Part shown: positions 8,550-17,383 of the stretch, piece by piece | Layout: each line of letters opens with the position of its first letter | Position numbering within the stretch: the stretch's first letter is position 1 | NCBI RefSeq assembly: GCF_037095755.1 | Contig: NZ_JBAWKJ010000003.1 | Location: 372,001-436,000, forward strand | DNA: 64,000 nucleotides | Direction: 5' to 3' | From: Sphingopyxis sp. CCNWLW2 | GTDB taxonomy: Bacteria > Pseudomonadota > Alphaproteobacteria > Sphingomonadales > Sphingomonadaceae | Program-made: the position numbers and the translations under genes | Notes under the pieces: model-generated | What the model was told of the DNA's origin: nothing | Database searches by the model: none | Seen by the model: the letters and a program-made list of their open reading frames with translations, nothing else

Positions 8550-11537
8550 TTAGAACTTCACGCCGGCCGCGATGCCATAGCGGCGCGGCTCGAGCGTGAA
8601 GATATTGGTGTAGTTACCCGACGACTGGTCGGTGATGTAGAGGCCGGTGACGCTGTTGGCGTCGAAGATGTTCTGGATGAACCCCCTCACATACCATTTG
8701 TCGTCGGCACCGTTGAGCTGGATCTGGGCATTGACCTGGGCATAGCCCTTGATCCGGTTCACATTGCCGTTGAAGATGCTGCCATAGCTTTCACCGGTAT
8801 AGGCCATGTCAACGCGCGGGACGAGCGACATGTCGCCGTCGCCCAGCCGCATCGTATGCTGGATGCCCGCGCTGAACTTATAGTTCGGCGCCTGCGGTAG
8901 CTGGTTGCCCTTGATGTTGACCGGAACGCCAGCGGAGAAATATTCGATCCCGCCGAACGCGGTCGGATTCAGCCCCGCGGCGGCAAAGGCGCCGGCCGCG
9001 GCCGCTTCCATGACCCCGCAAATGCTGAAGGCTCCGGTCGAAGCGATGCCGCCGTCGGCCGGGAAAGCGGTGGTCGGCCGCAGGTTCGCACCCGCCTGTA
9101 CGCCCGGGACGAAGCCGCCGTTGATGACCTGTTGGACCCCGTTCACAAAGGCGTTGACCCCCGCGACATTGCCCGAGCGCGATGCGACGGCGCAGTTGGC
9201 GGCGTTGGTGATATCCTTGATGATCACCGCATCGGAGCGGCCGCCGCCGAAATCGCGGGGGTTGCTCGTGAACTTGTCGTCGGACACCTTGCTGTGCAGG
9301 TAGCTGAAGCCCAGGTTGACGACCAGATCAGGGTCGGGGCGAACGATGGCTTCGGCTTCGAAGCCATAGATGTCGGCGCTGACATTGTCGTTCACCGCGG
9401 TACGCGCAACGATCTTGCTGAGCTGCAGATCCTTGTACTTATAGTAGAAGGCCGTCAGATTCAGCTGGAGCGCGCCGTTGTCGAAACTGTTCTTCGATCC
9501 GATTTCGAACGCGTCGACCTGCTCGGGTTTGAACGATTCGGGCACCGCGAAAATCGGCTGCAGCGGCGGGTTGATGCCGCCCGATTTATAGCCGCGCGAA
9601 TAGGAAGCGTAGAGCAGATTGTCGTCGGTGACCTTGAAGTCGAGCACCGCGCGGCCCGTCAGCTTGTTGAATTTGACGCTGCGTTCCTGAATGATCTGAT
9701 TGCCCGGCGTGCCCGGATCGGCGTCAAATGATCCGACGAACGGCGAACCGAAGACGGTGTCGGTTGTTCCAGCGTGCGGTGCGAGGAAGCTCGCCAGCGT
9801 CGAACGCGCCGACACACTCTTCTTGTCGTTGTTGTACCGCAGCCCCGCCGTGAGCTTCAGCCGGTCGCTGAACTCGAAATAGGCTTCGCCGAACAGACCC
9901 CACGATTTGATATTCAGGTCGTCGGTGTTGTTACGGAAGAAGGGTGTCGCGAGGAACGAAGGCGGCAGGGGGCCACCCGCGGCCGGCGGGTTCGTCGCCG
10001 CGGTGAACGCGCCAAGCACGCCCGTCAGATAATCGATCGGGAAGGCGTTCACATAATAGCTGTTCTCGGTCAGGTGGTAATCGGCATAAATGCCGCCGAC
10101 CAGGAAGTTAAACGGCCCGTCGAGGTCGCTCGACAGGATGCTTTCGACCGACCAACTGCTGTTATACTGGTTCGAGCGGTCGAACTGCAGCGACTGGTCG
10201 CTACAGATTTTGTTGCTGCCAAAGCTTCCGTAGCCGCTTTCTTCCGCCAGCGACGTGCAAAGCTGGCCGGTCGGCCCATTGGGAATGATCGCCGCCGCGA
10301 CGGGACGGAAATAGGGCGCGAGACCGGCGCCCAGCGCGCCGTTTGCCGCCGCCTGCAAGGTGGCGAGGCCGGTCGCATAGAGCGCGCGGTTGCCGATATT
10401 GCTGTTATAGTCCTGCGATGCGTCGAGCTTGACCTTCTGATACTGGCCCGACACCTGCAGCGACACCGGGCCGAAATTATGCTCGATCTGGCCCTGCAGC
10501 GTCAGTTCGCTGGTGAAATAGCTCGGCGTGTAAGCGGTATTCACCTCGCGGGGATCCGACGGGATCGTCGTGTTGGCATAGACGTCGGGGCCATAGAGGC
10601 TGCCGAGCGCAAACGCTTGCGGAATGCCGCGGATCGCGAGGAATTCGCGCGAGGTCAGCGCGGCGGTGAAGGTAGCGTTGCCGTTGAAGGGGGCATTGTC
10701 GAGGCGGCTGTTCAAACAGCCGAGAATGCCGGTCGGGTCGCGCTGGCAAAGCTGTTTCTGGATGCGCGTGCGCTTGTCCTTTTCGCGGAAATAGGATGCC
10801 AGCAGGTCGATCGTCGTGTCGTCGCTGGGCTCCCAGCGGAACGAGCCGCGGACCGAGTACAAGTCGCGGTCGTCGATGCGCGTGTCGAGGAAGCTGTTCT
10901 TCGTATAGCCGTCGCGGTTGAGGTAAATGCCCGCAACGCGAATGCCCATCGTGTCGCCGAGCGGGATGTTGACCATCGCCTTGCCCTTCATGGAATTATA
11001 ATTTCCATATTCGGCTTCGGCGGCGGCTTCGAATGTTCCCAGTTTCGGCTTGGCGGTGATCACGTTGACCACGCCCGACGTCGCGTTGCGGCCGAACAGC
11101 GTGCCCTGCGGGCCGCGCAGCACTTCGACGCGTTCGAGGTCGAAGAATTCGGTTTCGAACAGGCGGGTCGAAAACAGCGGGTCGCCGTTCAGGTGGATCG
11201 CGGTCGCACTGTCGCAGGTCGTGCCGACGCAAAGGTCGCCGATGCCGCGGATCGTGAAGCTCGCGCCCGTGAAATTGGTCTTGGTGAAGGTGACGTTGGG
11301 CAAGGTCAGCTGAAGATCGGACGGTGTCTTGATCTGCTGCGCTTCGAGCGCCTCGGTCGAGAAGGCGCTGACCGCGATCGGCACGTCCTGCAGACGTTCC
11401 GACTGGCGCTGCGCCGTGACGACGATTTCGCCGCCGAAAGCATCGCGTTCCACTTCATCCGCCGCGTCCTGCGCATATGCCGGCGTCGCCACCGTCATCG
11501 CAAGGATCGAGGTTCCGATCAGTGCCTTGAACTTCAT
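8550..11537 (-). CDS. TonB-dependent outer membrane receptor (large)
   Basis: A 995-residue receptor. The signal peptide ends at AYA-Q (residue 22), a TonB box-like EIVVTAQRQ lies at 37-45, and the plug contains a Cys-x4-Cys pair (about residues 103-110, LCVGTTCDSATA) and VERVEVLRGPQGTLFGRNATSG. The barrel ends in AAGVKF, with the terminal Phe needed for outer membrane assembly. Start ATG 11537 is supported by GGGAGG 7 bases upstream. The size and plug resemble receptors of sphingomonads for plant or aromatic compounds, but the substrate is unknown and no catabolic gene is adjacent. It ends in a good terminator at 8480-8525. Confidence 0.93.
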   Translation of the reverse strand: MKFKALIGTSILAMTVATPAYAQDAADEVERDAFGGEIVVTAQRQSERLQDVPIAVSAFSTEALEAQQIKTPSDLQLTLPNVTFTKTNFTGASFTIRGIGDLCVGTTCDSATAIHLNGDPLFSTRLFETEFFDLERVEVLRGPQGTLFGRNATSGVVNVITAKPKLGTFEAAAEAEYGNYNSMKGKAMVNIPLGDTMGIRVAGIYLNRDGYTKNSFLDTRIDDRDLYSVRGSFRWEPSDDTTIDLLASYFREKDKRTRIQKQLCQRDPTGILGCLNSRLDNAPFNGNATFTAALTSREFLAIRGIPQAFALGSLYGPDVYANTTIPSDPREVNTAYTPSYFTSELTLQGQIEHNFGPVSLQVSGQYQKVKLDASQDYNSNIGNRALYATGLATLQAAANGALGAGLAPYFRPVAAAIIPNGPTGQLCTSLAEESGYGSFGSNKICSDQSLQFDRSNQYNSSWSVESILSSDLDGPFNFLVGGIYADYHLTENSYYVNAFPIDYLTGVLGAFTAATNPPAAGGPLPPSFLATPFFRNNTDDLNIKSWGLFGEAYFEFSDRLKLTAGLRYNNDKKSVSARSTLASFLAPHAGTTDTVFGSPFVGSFDADPGTPGNQIIQERSVKFNKLTGRAVLDFKVTDDNLLYASYSRGYKSGGINPPLQPIFAVPESFKPEQVDAFEIGSKNSFDNGALQLNLTAFYYKYKDLQLSKIVARTAVNDNVSADIYGFEAEAIVRPDPDLVVNLGFSYLHSKVSDDKFTSNPRDFGGGRSDAVIIKDITNAANCAVASRSGNVAGVNAFVNGVQQVINGGFVPGVQAGANLRPTTAFPADGGIASTGAFSICGVMEAAAAGAFAAAGLNPTAFGGIEYFSAGVPVNIKGNQLPQAPNYKFSAGIQHTMRLGDGDMSLVPRVDMAYTGESYGSIFNGNVNRIKGYAQVNAQIQLNGADDKWYVRGFIQNIFDANSVTGLYITDQSSGNYTNIFTLEPRRYGIAAGVKF

Positions 11538-11972
11538 CTATAGCCTCCCTTTTTCGATCCCGCGCGATGCGGGGCCGCCCAACGTCAAATTGTGGTAAGG
11601 GGAGGGGAAGCGACCAGACATGGCAAAGGGCACCCGGCCAGAACGACCACGTGCCCTCGTGAATCCCACTTGCCAGCTGTGCTGGTCATCGTCCTCTCCC
11701 ACCGGCGTCGGGGAAAAACGCCGGCCTCTCCGGAATACGACCCGCTTGAGCGAGTTCTGTATGACTTAAAGGTGCGCCGAGTTGACGAAAGCGTCAAGTG
11801 ACTTGTTCGGCCCAAAAAAGGACGCGAAACTGCGCGTCTTGGAAAAGTGAAAAAGCCAAGATTCCGCAACGTAAAGTTGATGGGAGAGGACAATTTCTTC
11901 TTCGCCGGCCCTTGCTTATCGTCGCATTCGCCCCGAAATGTGCGACATGAAGGCAACAGTGAAAGCGGGGCA
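11538..11972. other. 435-base divergent intergenic region (TonB receptor / folE)
   Basis: No convincing gene here: the open frames through it lack ribosome sites and look like random GC-rich reading. It contains a hairpin CCGGCGT/ACGCCGG (11702-11724), a perfect 6-4-6 inverted repeat TTGACG-AAAG-CGTCAA (11782-11797) that also looks like a -35 hexamer on either strand, and a GACGCG...GCGTC hairpin near 11821-11840. The region is unusually long for this gene-dense window and should hold the control of both neighbours. Confidence 0.5.
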
Positions 11973-12575
11973 ATGAGCGACAACGGACAAGAGTTGGGAC
12001 CGGACGGCAAGGTGGTGGTCCCCGACCATGTCGCGGACGCCGTGCGCACGCTGATCGAGTGGGCGGGCGACGATCCGGCGCGCGAGGGACTGCTCGACAC
12101 GCCGCGCCGCGTCGCGCGCGCGTGGAAGGAATATTGTTCGGGCTATGCCGACGATCCGGCGCTCCACCTGTCGCGCACCTTCGAAGAGGTCGGCGGCTAT
12201 GACGAGATCGTGCTGCTGCGTGACATTCCGTTCCAGTCGCATTGCGAACATCATATGGCGCCGATCACCGGCAAGGCGTCGATCGCGTACCTTCCGCGTG
12301 ACCGCGTCGTCGGCATTTCGAAGCTCGCCCGCGTGCTCAACGGGTTTTCGCGGCGGCTGCAGGTGCAGGAGCGGCTGACCGCCGAGGTCGCGAAGTGCAT
12401 CTGGGACAATCTCCAGCCGCATGGCGTCGCGGTCGTCATCGATGCGCAGCATGGCTGCATGACCGGGCGCGGCGTGCGTACCCCGGGTGTCGGCATGGTG
12501 ACGAGCCGTCTGCTCGGCTGTTTCCTTGAGGACCAAAGCAGCCGCAAGGAAGTGCTGAGCCTGATGGGCTATTGA
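11973..12575 (+). CDS. folE: GTP cyclohydrolase I
   Basis: A 200-residue enzyme that opens and rearranges GTP to 7,8-dihydroneopterin triphosphate, the first step of folate biosynthesis (or a source for queuosine and pterins). The zinc site is visible as C91, H94 (FQSHCEHHMAPITG) and C162 (QHGCMTGRG), with the GISKLARV and QERLT family motifs around it. Start ATG 11973 (MSDNGQE) follows GGGG a few bases upstream; the upstream in-frame extension to 11847 is of doubtful coding character. It is a single gene ahead of a strong bidirectional terminator. Confidence 0.95.
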   Translation: MSDNGQELGPDGKVVVPDHVADAVRTLIEWAGDDPAREGLLDTPRRVARAWKEYCSGYADDPALHLSRTFEEVGGYDEIVLLRDIPFQSHCEHHMAPITGKASIAYLPRDRVVGISKLARVLNGFSRRLQVQERLTAEVAKCIWDNLQPHGVAVVIDAQHGCMTGRGVRTPGVGMVTSRLLGCFLEDQSSRKEVLSLMGY

Positions 12576-12611
12576 AGAGCTTCGCCCGCCTTCGCGGGCC
12601 GGCAAAAAGAA

Positions 12612-12647
12612 AAAAGGCCGCGCTTCCGAAAGGAAACGCGGCCTTTT
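12612..12647. terminator. Bidirectional terminator between folE and rplI
   Basis: A 16-base arm AAAAGGCCGCGCTTCC (12612-12627) and GGAAACGCGGCCTTTT (12632-12647) close a GAAA tetraloop. T-runs follow in both directions (TTTTCC on plus, TTTTTTCTTTTT on minus), so it can end both folE and the convergent ribosomal operon. Confidence 0.85.
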
Positions 12648-12672
12648 CCTATAGGCTTTGGCCTCGGGAAGC

Positions 12673-13296
12673 TTAAGCTTCTTCGGCTTCGTCCGCAGCA
12701 GCTTCGCCAGCGAGCTCCGAAGGCGGCGTTGCGTCTTCGAATTCGTCTTCGCTGTCGGGTTCCAGTGCCGTGGCGACTGCCTCGGCCTGTTCTTCCTCGA
12801 ACATCGCCGCAATAACGTCGATGCCCTGCTTCTGCATTTCGGCTTCGTCGGGCGAACGTGCGACGTTGACGCCGACGGTCACGACGACTTCGGGGTGCAG
12901 CTTGACCTTGACGTCGACCAGGCCGAGCGACTTGATCGGGCGTTCGAGTTCGACCATCGACTTGCCGATGCCTTCGACGCCGTCTTCGGCGAGCGCGTCG
13001 ACGATGTCACGGACCGAAACCGAGCCGTAAAGCTGGCCGGTGTTCGATGCCTGACGGATCAGGACGATCTGCTTGCCGTTGATGCCGCTGGCGCGGCCTT
13101 CGGCGTCGGTGCGACGTTCGGCGTTATCGGCTTCGATCTTGCCGCGGTTCGCTTCGAACAGCTTCTTGTTGGCGTCGTTCGCACGAAGCGCCTTGTTGTT
13201 CGGCAGCAGATAGTTACGGGCAAAGCCGTTCTTGACGGTGACGACATCGCCGATACCGCCGAGTTTCTCGATGCGTTCGAGCAGGATGATTTCCAT
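12673..13296 (-). CDS. rplI: 50S ribosomal protein L9
   Basis: A 207-residue L9. The N-terminal domain (MEIILLERIEKLGGIGDVVTVKNGFARNYLLP pattern) binds 23S rRNA, a long helix follows, and the C-terminal domain includes LHPEVVVTVGVNVARS. Compared with the ~150 residues of E. coli L9 it carries an acidic Ala/Glu-rich tail from about residue 155 to the end, common in sphingomonads. Start ATG 13296 is preceded by AAGGAGGG. It is last in rpsF-rpsR-rplI, 13 bases after rpsR. Confidence 0.97.
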   Translation of the reverse strand: MEIILLERIEKLGGIGDVVTVKNGFARNYLLPNNKALRANDANKKLFEANRGKIEADNAERRTDAEGRASGINGKQIVLIRQASNTGQLYGSVSVRDIVDALAEDGVEGIGKSMVELERPIKSLGLVDVKVKLHPEVVVTVGVNVARSPDEAEMQKQGIDVIAAMFEEEQAEAVATALEPDSEDEFEDATPPSELAGEAAADEAEEA

Positions 13297-13309
13297 CGGT
13301 CAGCCCTCC

Positions 13310-13534
13310 TTACTTCACAATGTAGGGGAGCAGGCCGATGTGGCGCGAGCGCTTGATCGCTTTCGCCAGCTCACGCTGCTTCTTGGTGGACACCGCGGTG
13401 ATCCGCGACGGGACGATCTTGCCACGCTCCGACAGGTAACCCTGGAGCAGGCGGACGTCCTTGTAATCGATGACCGGTGCGTCCTTCTGGCTGAAGGGGC
13501 AGGTCTTGCGGCGGCGGAAAAAGGGTCGTGCCAT
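13310..13534 (-). CDS. rpsR: 30S ribosomal protein S18
   Basis: 74 residues with the family signature [20 protein letters not shown] and [28 protein letters not shown]. It is a primary component of the 30S platform, pairing with S6 whose gene lies immediately upstream. AAGGA sits about 9 bases before ATG 13534. Length is standard. Confidence 0.98.
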   Translation of the reverse strand: MARPFFRRRKTCPFSQKDAPVIDYKDVRLLQGYLSERGKIVPSRITAVSTKKQRELAKAIKRSRHIGLLPYIVK

Positions 13535-13545
13535 GGTCGTTTTCC

Positions 13546-13911
13546 TTATTCTTCGCCGTCGCGGTCACGGCCGCGGCCGCCACGACGTTCCTGCTTGCGC
13601 ATCATCACCGACGGACCCTTTTCGAGTTCGTCGACCTTGATGGTGAGCCAGCGGATGATATCTTCGTTGATCGCAGCCTGACGCTCGATCTCTGCGATCG
13701 CTTCGCCCGACACTTCGGCCGACAGCATCACATAATGACCCTTGCGGTTCTTCTGGATCTTGTAGGCGAGCTGCTTCAGGCCCCAGGTCTCGGTCTTGTG
13801 AACCGTGCCCTTAAATTCGCCGATGACGTTGGTGACGGTTTCCGCCAGCGCGTCGACCTGAGCCTGGCTCAGATCCTGACGCGCGATAAAAACATGCTCG
13901 TAAAACGGCAC
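13546..13911 (-). CDS. rpsF: 30S ribosomal protein S6
   Basis: 121 residues: [15 protein letters not shown] at the N-terminus, then the [25 protein letters not shown] core of S6. The C-terminus is Arg/Gly/Asp-rich ([11 protein letters not shown]). It starts with GTG (13911) behind GAAGGA. It leads the conserved rpsF-rpsR-rplI operon; in many bacteria S6-S18 feeds back on its own leader, but I cannot identify such a site here. Confidence 0.98.
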   Translation of the reverse strand: MPFYEHVFIARQDLSQAQVDALAETVTNVIGEFKGTVHKTETWGLKQLAYKIQKNRKGHYVMLSAEVSGEAIAEIERQAAINEDIIRWLTIKVDELEKGPSVMMRKQERRGGRGRDRDGEE

Positions 13912-14006
13912 GATGCGCTTCCTTCGATTTGGCCGATCGCTGGCTTCGCGCCAATCGCGAAACCCCTCCGGCTGTCGTCAAGCCTTGCGGATTGGTGCAA
14001 AGCAAA

Positions 14007-14035
14007 CGGGGCGATGGCAATATGGCCTCGCCCCG
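14007..14035 (-). terminator. Hairpin downstream of the MurC-like gene
   Basis: CGGGGCGA (14007-14014) pairs with TCGCCCCG (14028-14035), with an inner GGC/GCC stem and a six-base loop. On the minus strand it lies 35 bases after the MurC-like stop and is followed by GTTTGCTTTGC, so it is probably that gene's terminator. It is also about 95 bases ahead of rpsF, so part of the ribosomal operon leader remains an alternative. Confidence 0.55.
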
Positions 14036-14069
14036 AATGAGCGCGCCTATACAGATTCGCGGGGAGAAA

Positions 14070-15458
14070 TCAAGCGCGGACGGCCAGATTTTCCAAGAGT
14101 TCGCGCCCGAATTCGGTGAGCGTATCGTCCCGCGCGCCGAGGATGAGGATGCGGTCGCCCGCTTTCGCCTCGTCGAGCATCGCCGCGCCGCACGCCGCGC
14201 GCGTCGTCATGTGCACCGCACCTGCGCCGCCCGCGACGATGTCGGCGACCAATGCCTCGCTGCCGATGCTGCGGTCGACGGTGCCACCGAAATAGACGGG
14301 GTCGCACACGAACAGCTTGTCGTCGGGGCGCATTCCGCTTGCGAAGCTCGCCGCGAGTTCCTTGCCCATCTGGCGGAGCGGGCCATAGCCGTGCGGCTGG
14401 AAGAAGAGCAAAGCGCGGCCCGGCAGTTCCGCCACGGCCGCCAGCGTCGCGGCCACCTTGTCAGGGTTGTGCGCGAAATCGTCGATCACCGTGATCCCGC
14501 CTGCTTGTCCGAGCACTTCATAGCGGCGCGCGAGGCCGGCGAAGTCGCCAAGCGCCTCGACCGCCTGCGCTACGGTCGTGCCCGCCGCGTGGGTGGCGGC
14601 GATGGCGGCGAGCGCGTTCGCGGCATTGTGGCGGCCGGGCATGCGAAGCCTCACCCGATAGGCGGTGCCATCGGCATGGACGGCGAAGCGGCAGCCGTCG
14701 GGCAGCGCCTCGAAATCGCTGCCGCGGATCGTCGCCGCATCGTCGAAGCCAAAGGTCACGACATTGCGCCCCGACAGCAGCGGTGCGGACTCGGCGTCGT
14801 CGGCGTTGACCACAGCGACGCGGGCTTTCGCGGCAAAGTCGCCGAAGAGCTGGTGCAACTCGGCGAGGCTCTTGTGATCGAGGCTGATGTTGGTGATCAC
14901 CGCGATATCGGGGCGATAGAGCGCGATCGACCCGTCGCTCTCGTCGACTTCGCTGACGTAGATCGCGGCGTCACCGACCAGCGCGCTGGCAAAGGGCCTG
15001 TCATCGCCCGAGAAATTGCGCATCACCGCGCCGTTCATCACCGTCGGCTTTTTGCCTGCACTTTCGAGGACCCAGCCGATCATTCCCGTCACGGTCGACT
15101 TGCCGCTCGTCCCGCCGACGCCGATCGCGTTGTCGGCCGCGTTGAACAAGGCGGCATTCAAGTCGGCGCGCGTCATACGCGGCAGGCCGAGCGCATTGGC
15201 CGCGGCAATATCGGGAACGCTGTCCTCGATCGCCGCCGACGCGACGAGGATCTGGCCAGCTTTGGGACCGCTGCCGTCCTGCGGGTAGAAGGCGATGCCC
15301 TGGCTTTCGAGCCATGCGAATTTTTCGGGCGTCCGGCCTTGGTCGCGGCTGCGATCCGACCCCGAAACCGCGTCGCCACGCGCCGCGACGATCATCGCGA
15401 GCGGCAGCATCCCTGACCCGCCGATGCCGCAGAAGAAATAGGATTTGTTTTCGGCCAT
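14070..15458 (-). CDS. Second MurC-like Mur ligase (putative peptidoglycan-recycling ligase)
   Basis: 462 residues with the three Mur ligase domains: an N-terminal nucleotide-binding fold (FFCGIGGSGMLPLA, as in MurC), a central ATP domain with P-loop GVGGTSGKSTV, a VSEVDESDGS motif, and a C-terminal domain with GRHNAANALAAIAA and VIDDFAHNPDK. The P-loop has Ser where MurC and Mpl usually have His (GTHGKT). The true murC is elsewhere in this window (35242), so this is a paralogue. It is divergent from an LD-carboxypeptidase, which yields the tripeptide that Mpl ligates to UDP-MurNAc; an Mpl-like recycling role is my inference. Start ATG 15458 is taken where the Rossmann motif begins 10 residues later. 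Confidence 0.75.
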   Translation of the reverse strand: MAENKSYFFCGIGGSGMLPLAMIVAARGDAVSGSDRSRDQGRTPEKFAWLESQGIAFYPQDGSGPKAGQILVASAAIEDSVPDIAAANALGLPRMTRADLNAALFNAADNAIGVGGTSGKSTVTGMIGWVLESAGKKPTVMNGAVMRNFSGDDRPFASALVGDAAIYVSEVDESDGSIALYRPDIAVITNISLDHKSLAELHQLFGDFAAKARVAVVNADDAESAPLLSGRNVVTFGFDDAATIRGSDFEALPDGCRFAVHADGTAYRVRLRMPGRHNAANALAAIAATHAAGTTVAQAVEALGDFAGLARRYEVLGQAGGITVIDDFAHNPDKVAATLAAVAELPGRALLFFQPHGYGPLRQMGKELAASFASGMRPDDKLFVCDPVYFGGTVDRSIGSEALVADIVAGGAGAVHMTTRAACGAAMLDEAKAGDRILILGARDDTLTEFGRELLENLAVRA

Positions 15459-15548
15459 CGCGGCGCGATATGGCTTTGACGAAGGCTTTGCAACCGCACC
15501 CGCCGCAATAACCGCTCGTATCGGGCGGATCGAGGAATCAGCCAGTCC

Positions 15549-16376
15549 ATGCGTATCGGCATTGTTGCCCCGTCGACCCCGATCCTGCCCGACGATGCGG
15601 AGGCGGTGCGCGCGCTCGCAAGCCTCGGCTACCCCGACGTCGAACTCGTCTTTGACCCGCAATGCTTCGCCGTCCACGGCCATTTCGCCGGCGAGGACGG
15701 CCATCGCTTCGCCGCGCTCGTCGAAATGGCGAACCGTCCCGACATCGACGCGATCTGGTTCGCGCGGGGCGGTTATGGCGCGTGCCGGATCGCCGAGGAT
15801 GCGGTTGCGGCGATGACCGACGCGGCGCGGGCCAAGGCGTTTCTCGGCTATTCGGATCAGGGCAATCTGCTCGGTGCGCTCTATCGCGAGGGGTTCGACC
15901 ATGTCGCGCACGGCCCGATGGTCGCCGATATCCGCCGCGAGGGCGGCGAGGCGGCGGTTCTGCGCGCGCTCGACTGGCTCGTTGCGCGCGATCCGGCGGC
16001 GTGCGAGGCGGGGTTGCAGCACGGCGCGCGCCATGCGGCGTTCAACCTGATGACGCTGTCGATGCTGCTCGGCACCCCGCTCGAACCCGACCTTGCGGGC
16101 CATGTCGTGCTGGTCGAGGAGGTGAGCGAATATCTATATGCCTTCGACCGCGCCTTCTTTCACGTCGCGACCTGTCTGGGCCCGCGCGGATTGGCTGGGT
16201 TGCGGCTCGGGCGGGTCGGCGACATTCCGGAAAACGACCGCCCCTTTGGCATGGAGGCCGACGAGATCGCCCGCGATTGGTGCGGTCGCACCGGCATCCC
16301 CTGGCTCGGCCGCGCGGACATCGGCCACGACGCGGCGAACAAGGTCGTGCCCTTCGGCTTGCATCGCGCGGGGTGA
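15549..16376 (+). CDS. ldcA: LD-carboxypeptidase, peptidase family S66
   Basis: 275 residues. The S66 triad is visible: Ser102 in FLGYSDQGN, Glu in VVLVEEVSEY (about 196) and His in ADIGHDAANK (about 259). The enzyme removes the terminal D-Ala from murein tetrapeptides in the cytosol, an essential step of cell wall recycling. No signal peptide, as expected for the recycling enzyme. It is divergently arranged with a MurC-like ligase, with 90 bases between the starts. Related S66 members (MccF) cleave microcin adenylates; context favours recycling. Confidence 0.85.
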   Translation: MRIGIVAPSTPILPDDAEAVRALASLGYPDVELVFDPQCFAVHGHFAGEDGHRFAALVEMANRPDIDAIWFARGGYGACRIAEDAVAAMTDAARAKAFLGYSDQGNLLGALYREGFDHVAHGPMVADIRREGGEAAVLRALDWLVARDPAACEAGLQHGARHAAFNLMTLSMLLGTPLEPDLAGHVVLVEEVSEYLYAFDRAFFHVATCLGPRGLAGLRLGRVGDIPENDRPFGMEADEIARDWCGRTGIPWLGRADIGHDAANKVVPFGLHRAG

Positions 16377-16420
16377 AGGAATAGGCGCGCGGTAACGAAT
16401 ATCACCGCAGGGGACGCATC

Positions 16421-17359
16421 ATGCGCGCATTTATTTTTCCGGGTCAGGGCAGCCAGGCCGTCGGCATGGGCAAGGCATTGTCGGACGCTTCGCCGGTCGC
16501 GCGCGAGGTGTTTCAGGAAGTCGACGACGCGCTCGGCCAAAAGCTGTTCCAGCTGATGAGCAAAGGACCGGCGGAAGATCTGATGCTCACCGAAAACGCC
16601 CAGCCCGCGATCATGGCGAACGCCGTCGCGACGCTGCGCGTGCTCGAAAAGGAAGGCGGCGTGACGCTGTCGGCCAAGGCCGACTATGTCGCGGGCCACA
16701 GCCTTGGCGAATATAGCGCGCTGTGCGCCGCGGGCGCGTTCGACCTCGCGACCACCGCCCGCCTCCTCAAGACGCGCGGGCAGGCGATGCAGGCGGCGGT
16801 GCCCGTCGGCGTCGGCGCGATGGCCGCATTGATCGGCGCCGATATCGAATCGGCGCAGAAACTCGCCGATGCCGCCGCCGAAGGCGAGGTCTGCACCGTC
16901 GCCAACGATAACGACCCGACGCAGGTCGTGATCTCGGGCCACAAGGGCGCGATCGAGCGTGCGGTCGCGCTGGTCAAGGATTTCGGCATCAAGCGCGGGC
17001 TGCTGCTGCCCGTCTCAGCGCCCTTCCATTGCCCGTTGATGCAGCCCGCGGCCGACGCGATGGCCGAGGCGCTTGGCGCCAACGCACCCGCCGCACCGCT
17101 CATCCCCGTTGTAGCCAATGTCACTGCCAGCCCGGTGAGCGATGCCGAGACGATCCGCGACCTGCTTGTCCAACAGGTCACCGGCCGCGTCCGCTGGCGC
17201 GAAAGCGTCGCCGCGATGGAGAGCATCGGCGTCGGCCAGTTCGTCGAATTCGGCGGCAAGGTCCTCTCGCCGATGGTCAAGCGCAGCGCGAGCGAAGAGG
17301 TCGAAACGGTCAGCGTCATTTCGATGGACGACATCGAAGCGTTGCTCAAGACGCTCTAA
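16421..17359 (+). CDS. fabD: Malonyl-CoA:acyl carrier protein transacylase
   Basis: 312 residues. It transfers malonyl from CoA to ACP to supply fatty acid elongation. FPGQGSQAVGMG opens the protein; the nucleophile is Ser94 in VAGHSLGEYSALCAAG, with Arg and His partners further on (PFHCPLMQPAADAM). AGGGGA precedes ATG 16421. fabG begins 24 bases downstream, so the two probably form one operon. Length is standard. Confidence 0.96.
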   Translation: MRAFIFPGQGSQAVGMGKALSDASPVAREVFQEVDDALGQKLFQLMSKGPAEDLMLTENAQPAIMANAVATLRVLEKEGGVTLSAKADYVAGHSLGEYSALCAAGAFDLATTARLLKTRGQAMQAAVPVGVGAMAALIGADIESAQKLADAAAEGEVCTVANDNDPTQVVISGHKGAIERAVALVKDFGIKRGLLLPVSAPFHCPLMQPAADAMAEALGANAPAAPLIPVVANVTASPVSDAETIRDLLVQQVTGRVRWRESVAAMESIGVGQFVEFGGKVLSPMVKRSASEEVETVSVISMDDIEALLKTL

Positions 17360-17383
17360 GATTCAGATTTCAGGAGACTAAAC

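Noticed and set aside
9774..11543. A 589-codon plus-strand frame opposite the large TonB receptor
   Set aside because: Mirror frame of the receptor gene; no start signal or family motif.
11585..12100. A 171-codon minus-strand frame in the folE upstream region
   Set aside because: It runs into folE, has no ribosome site and a Ser/Arg/Pro-rich product.
15459..16103. Upstream in-frame extension of the MurC-like gene
   Set aside because: It overlaps ldcA on the other strand and lacks the Mur fold; the Rossmann motif begins just after ATG 15458.
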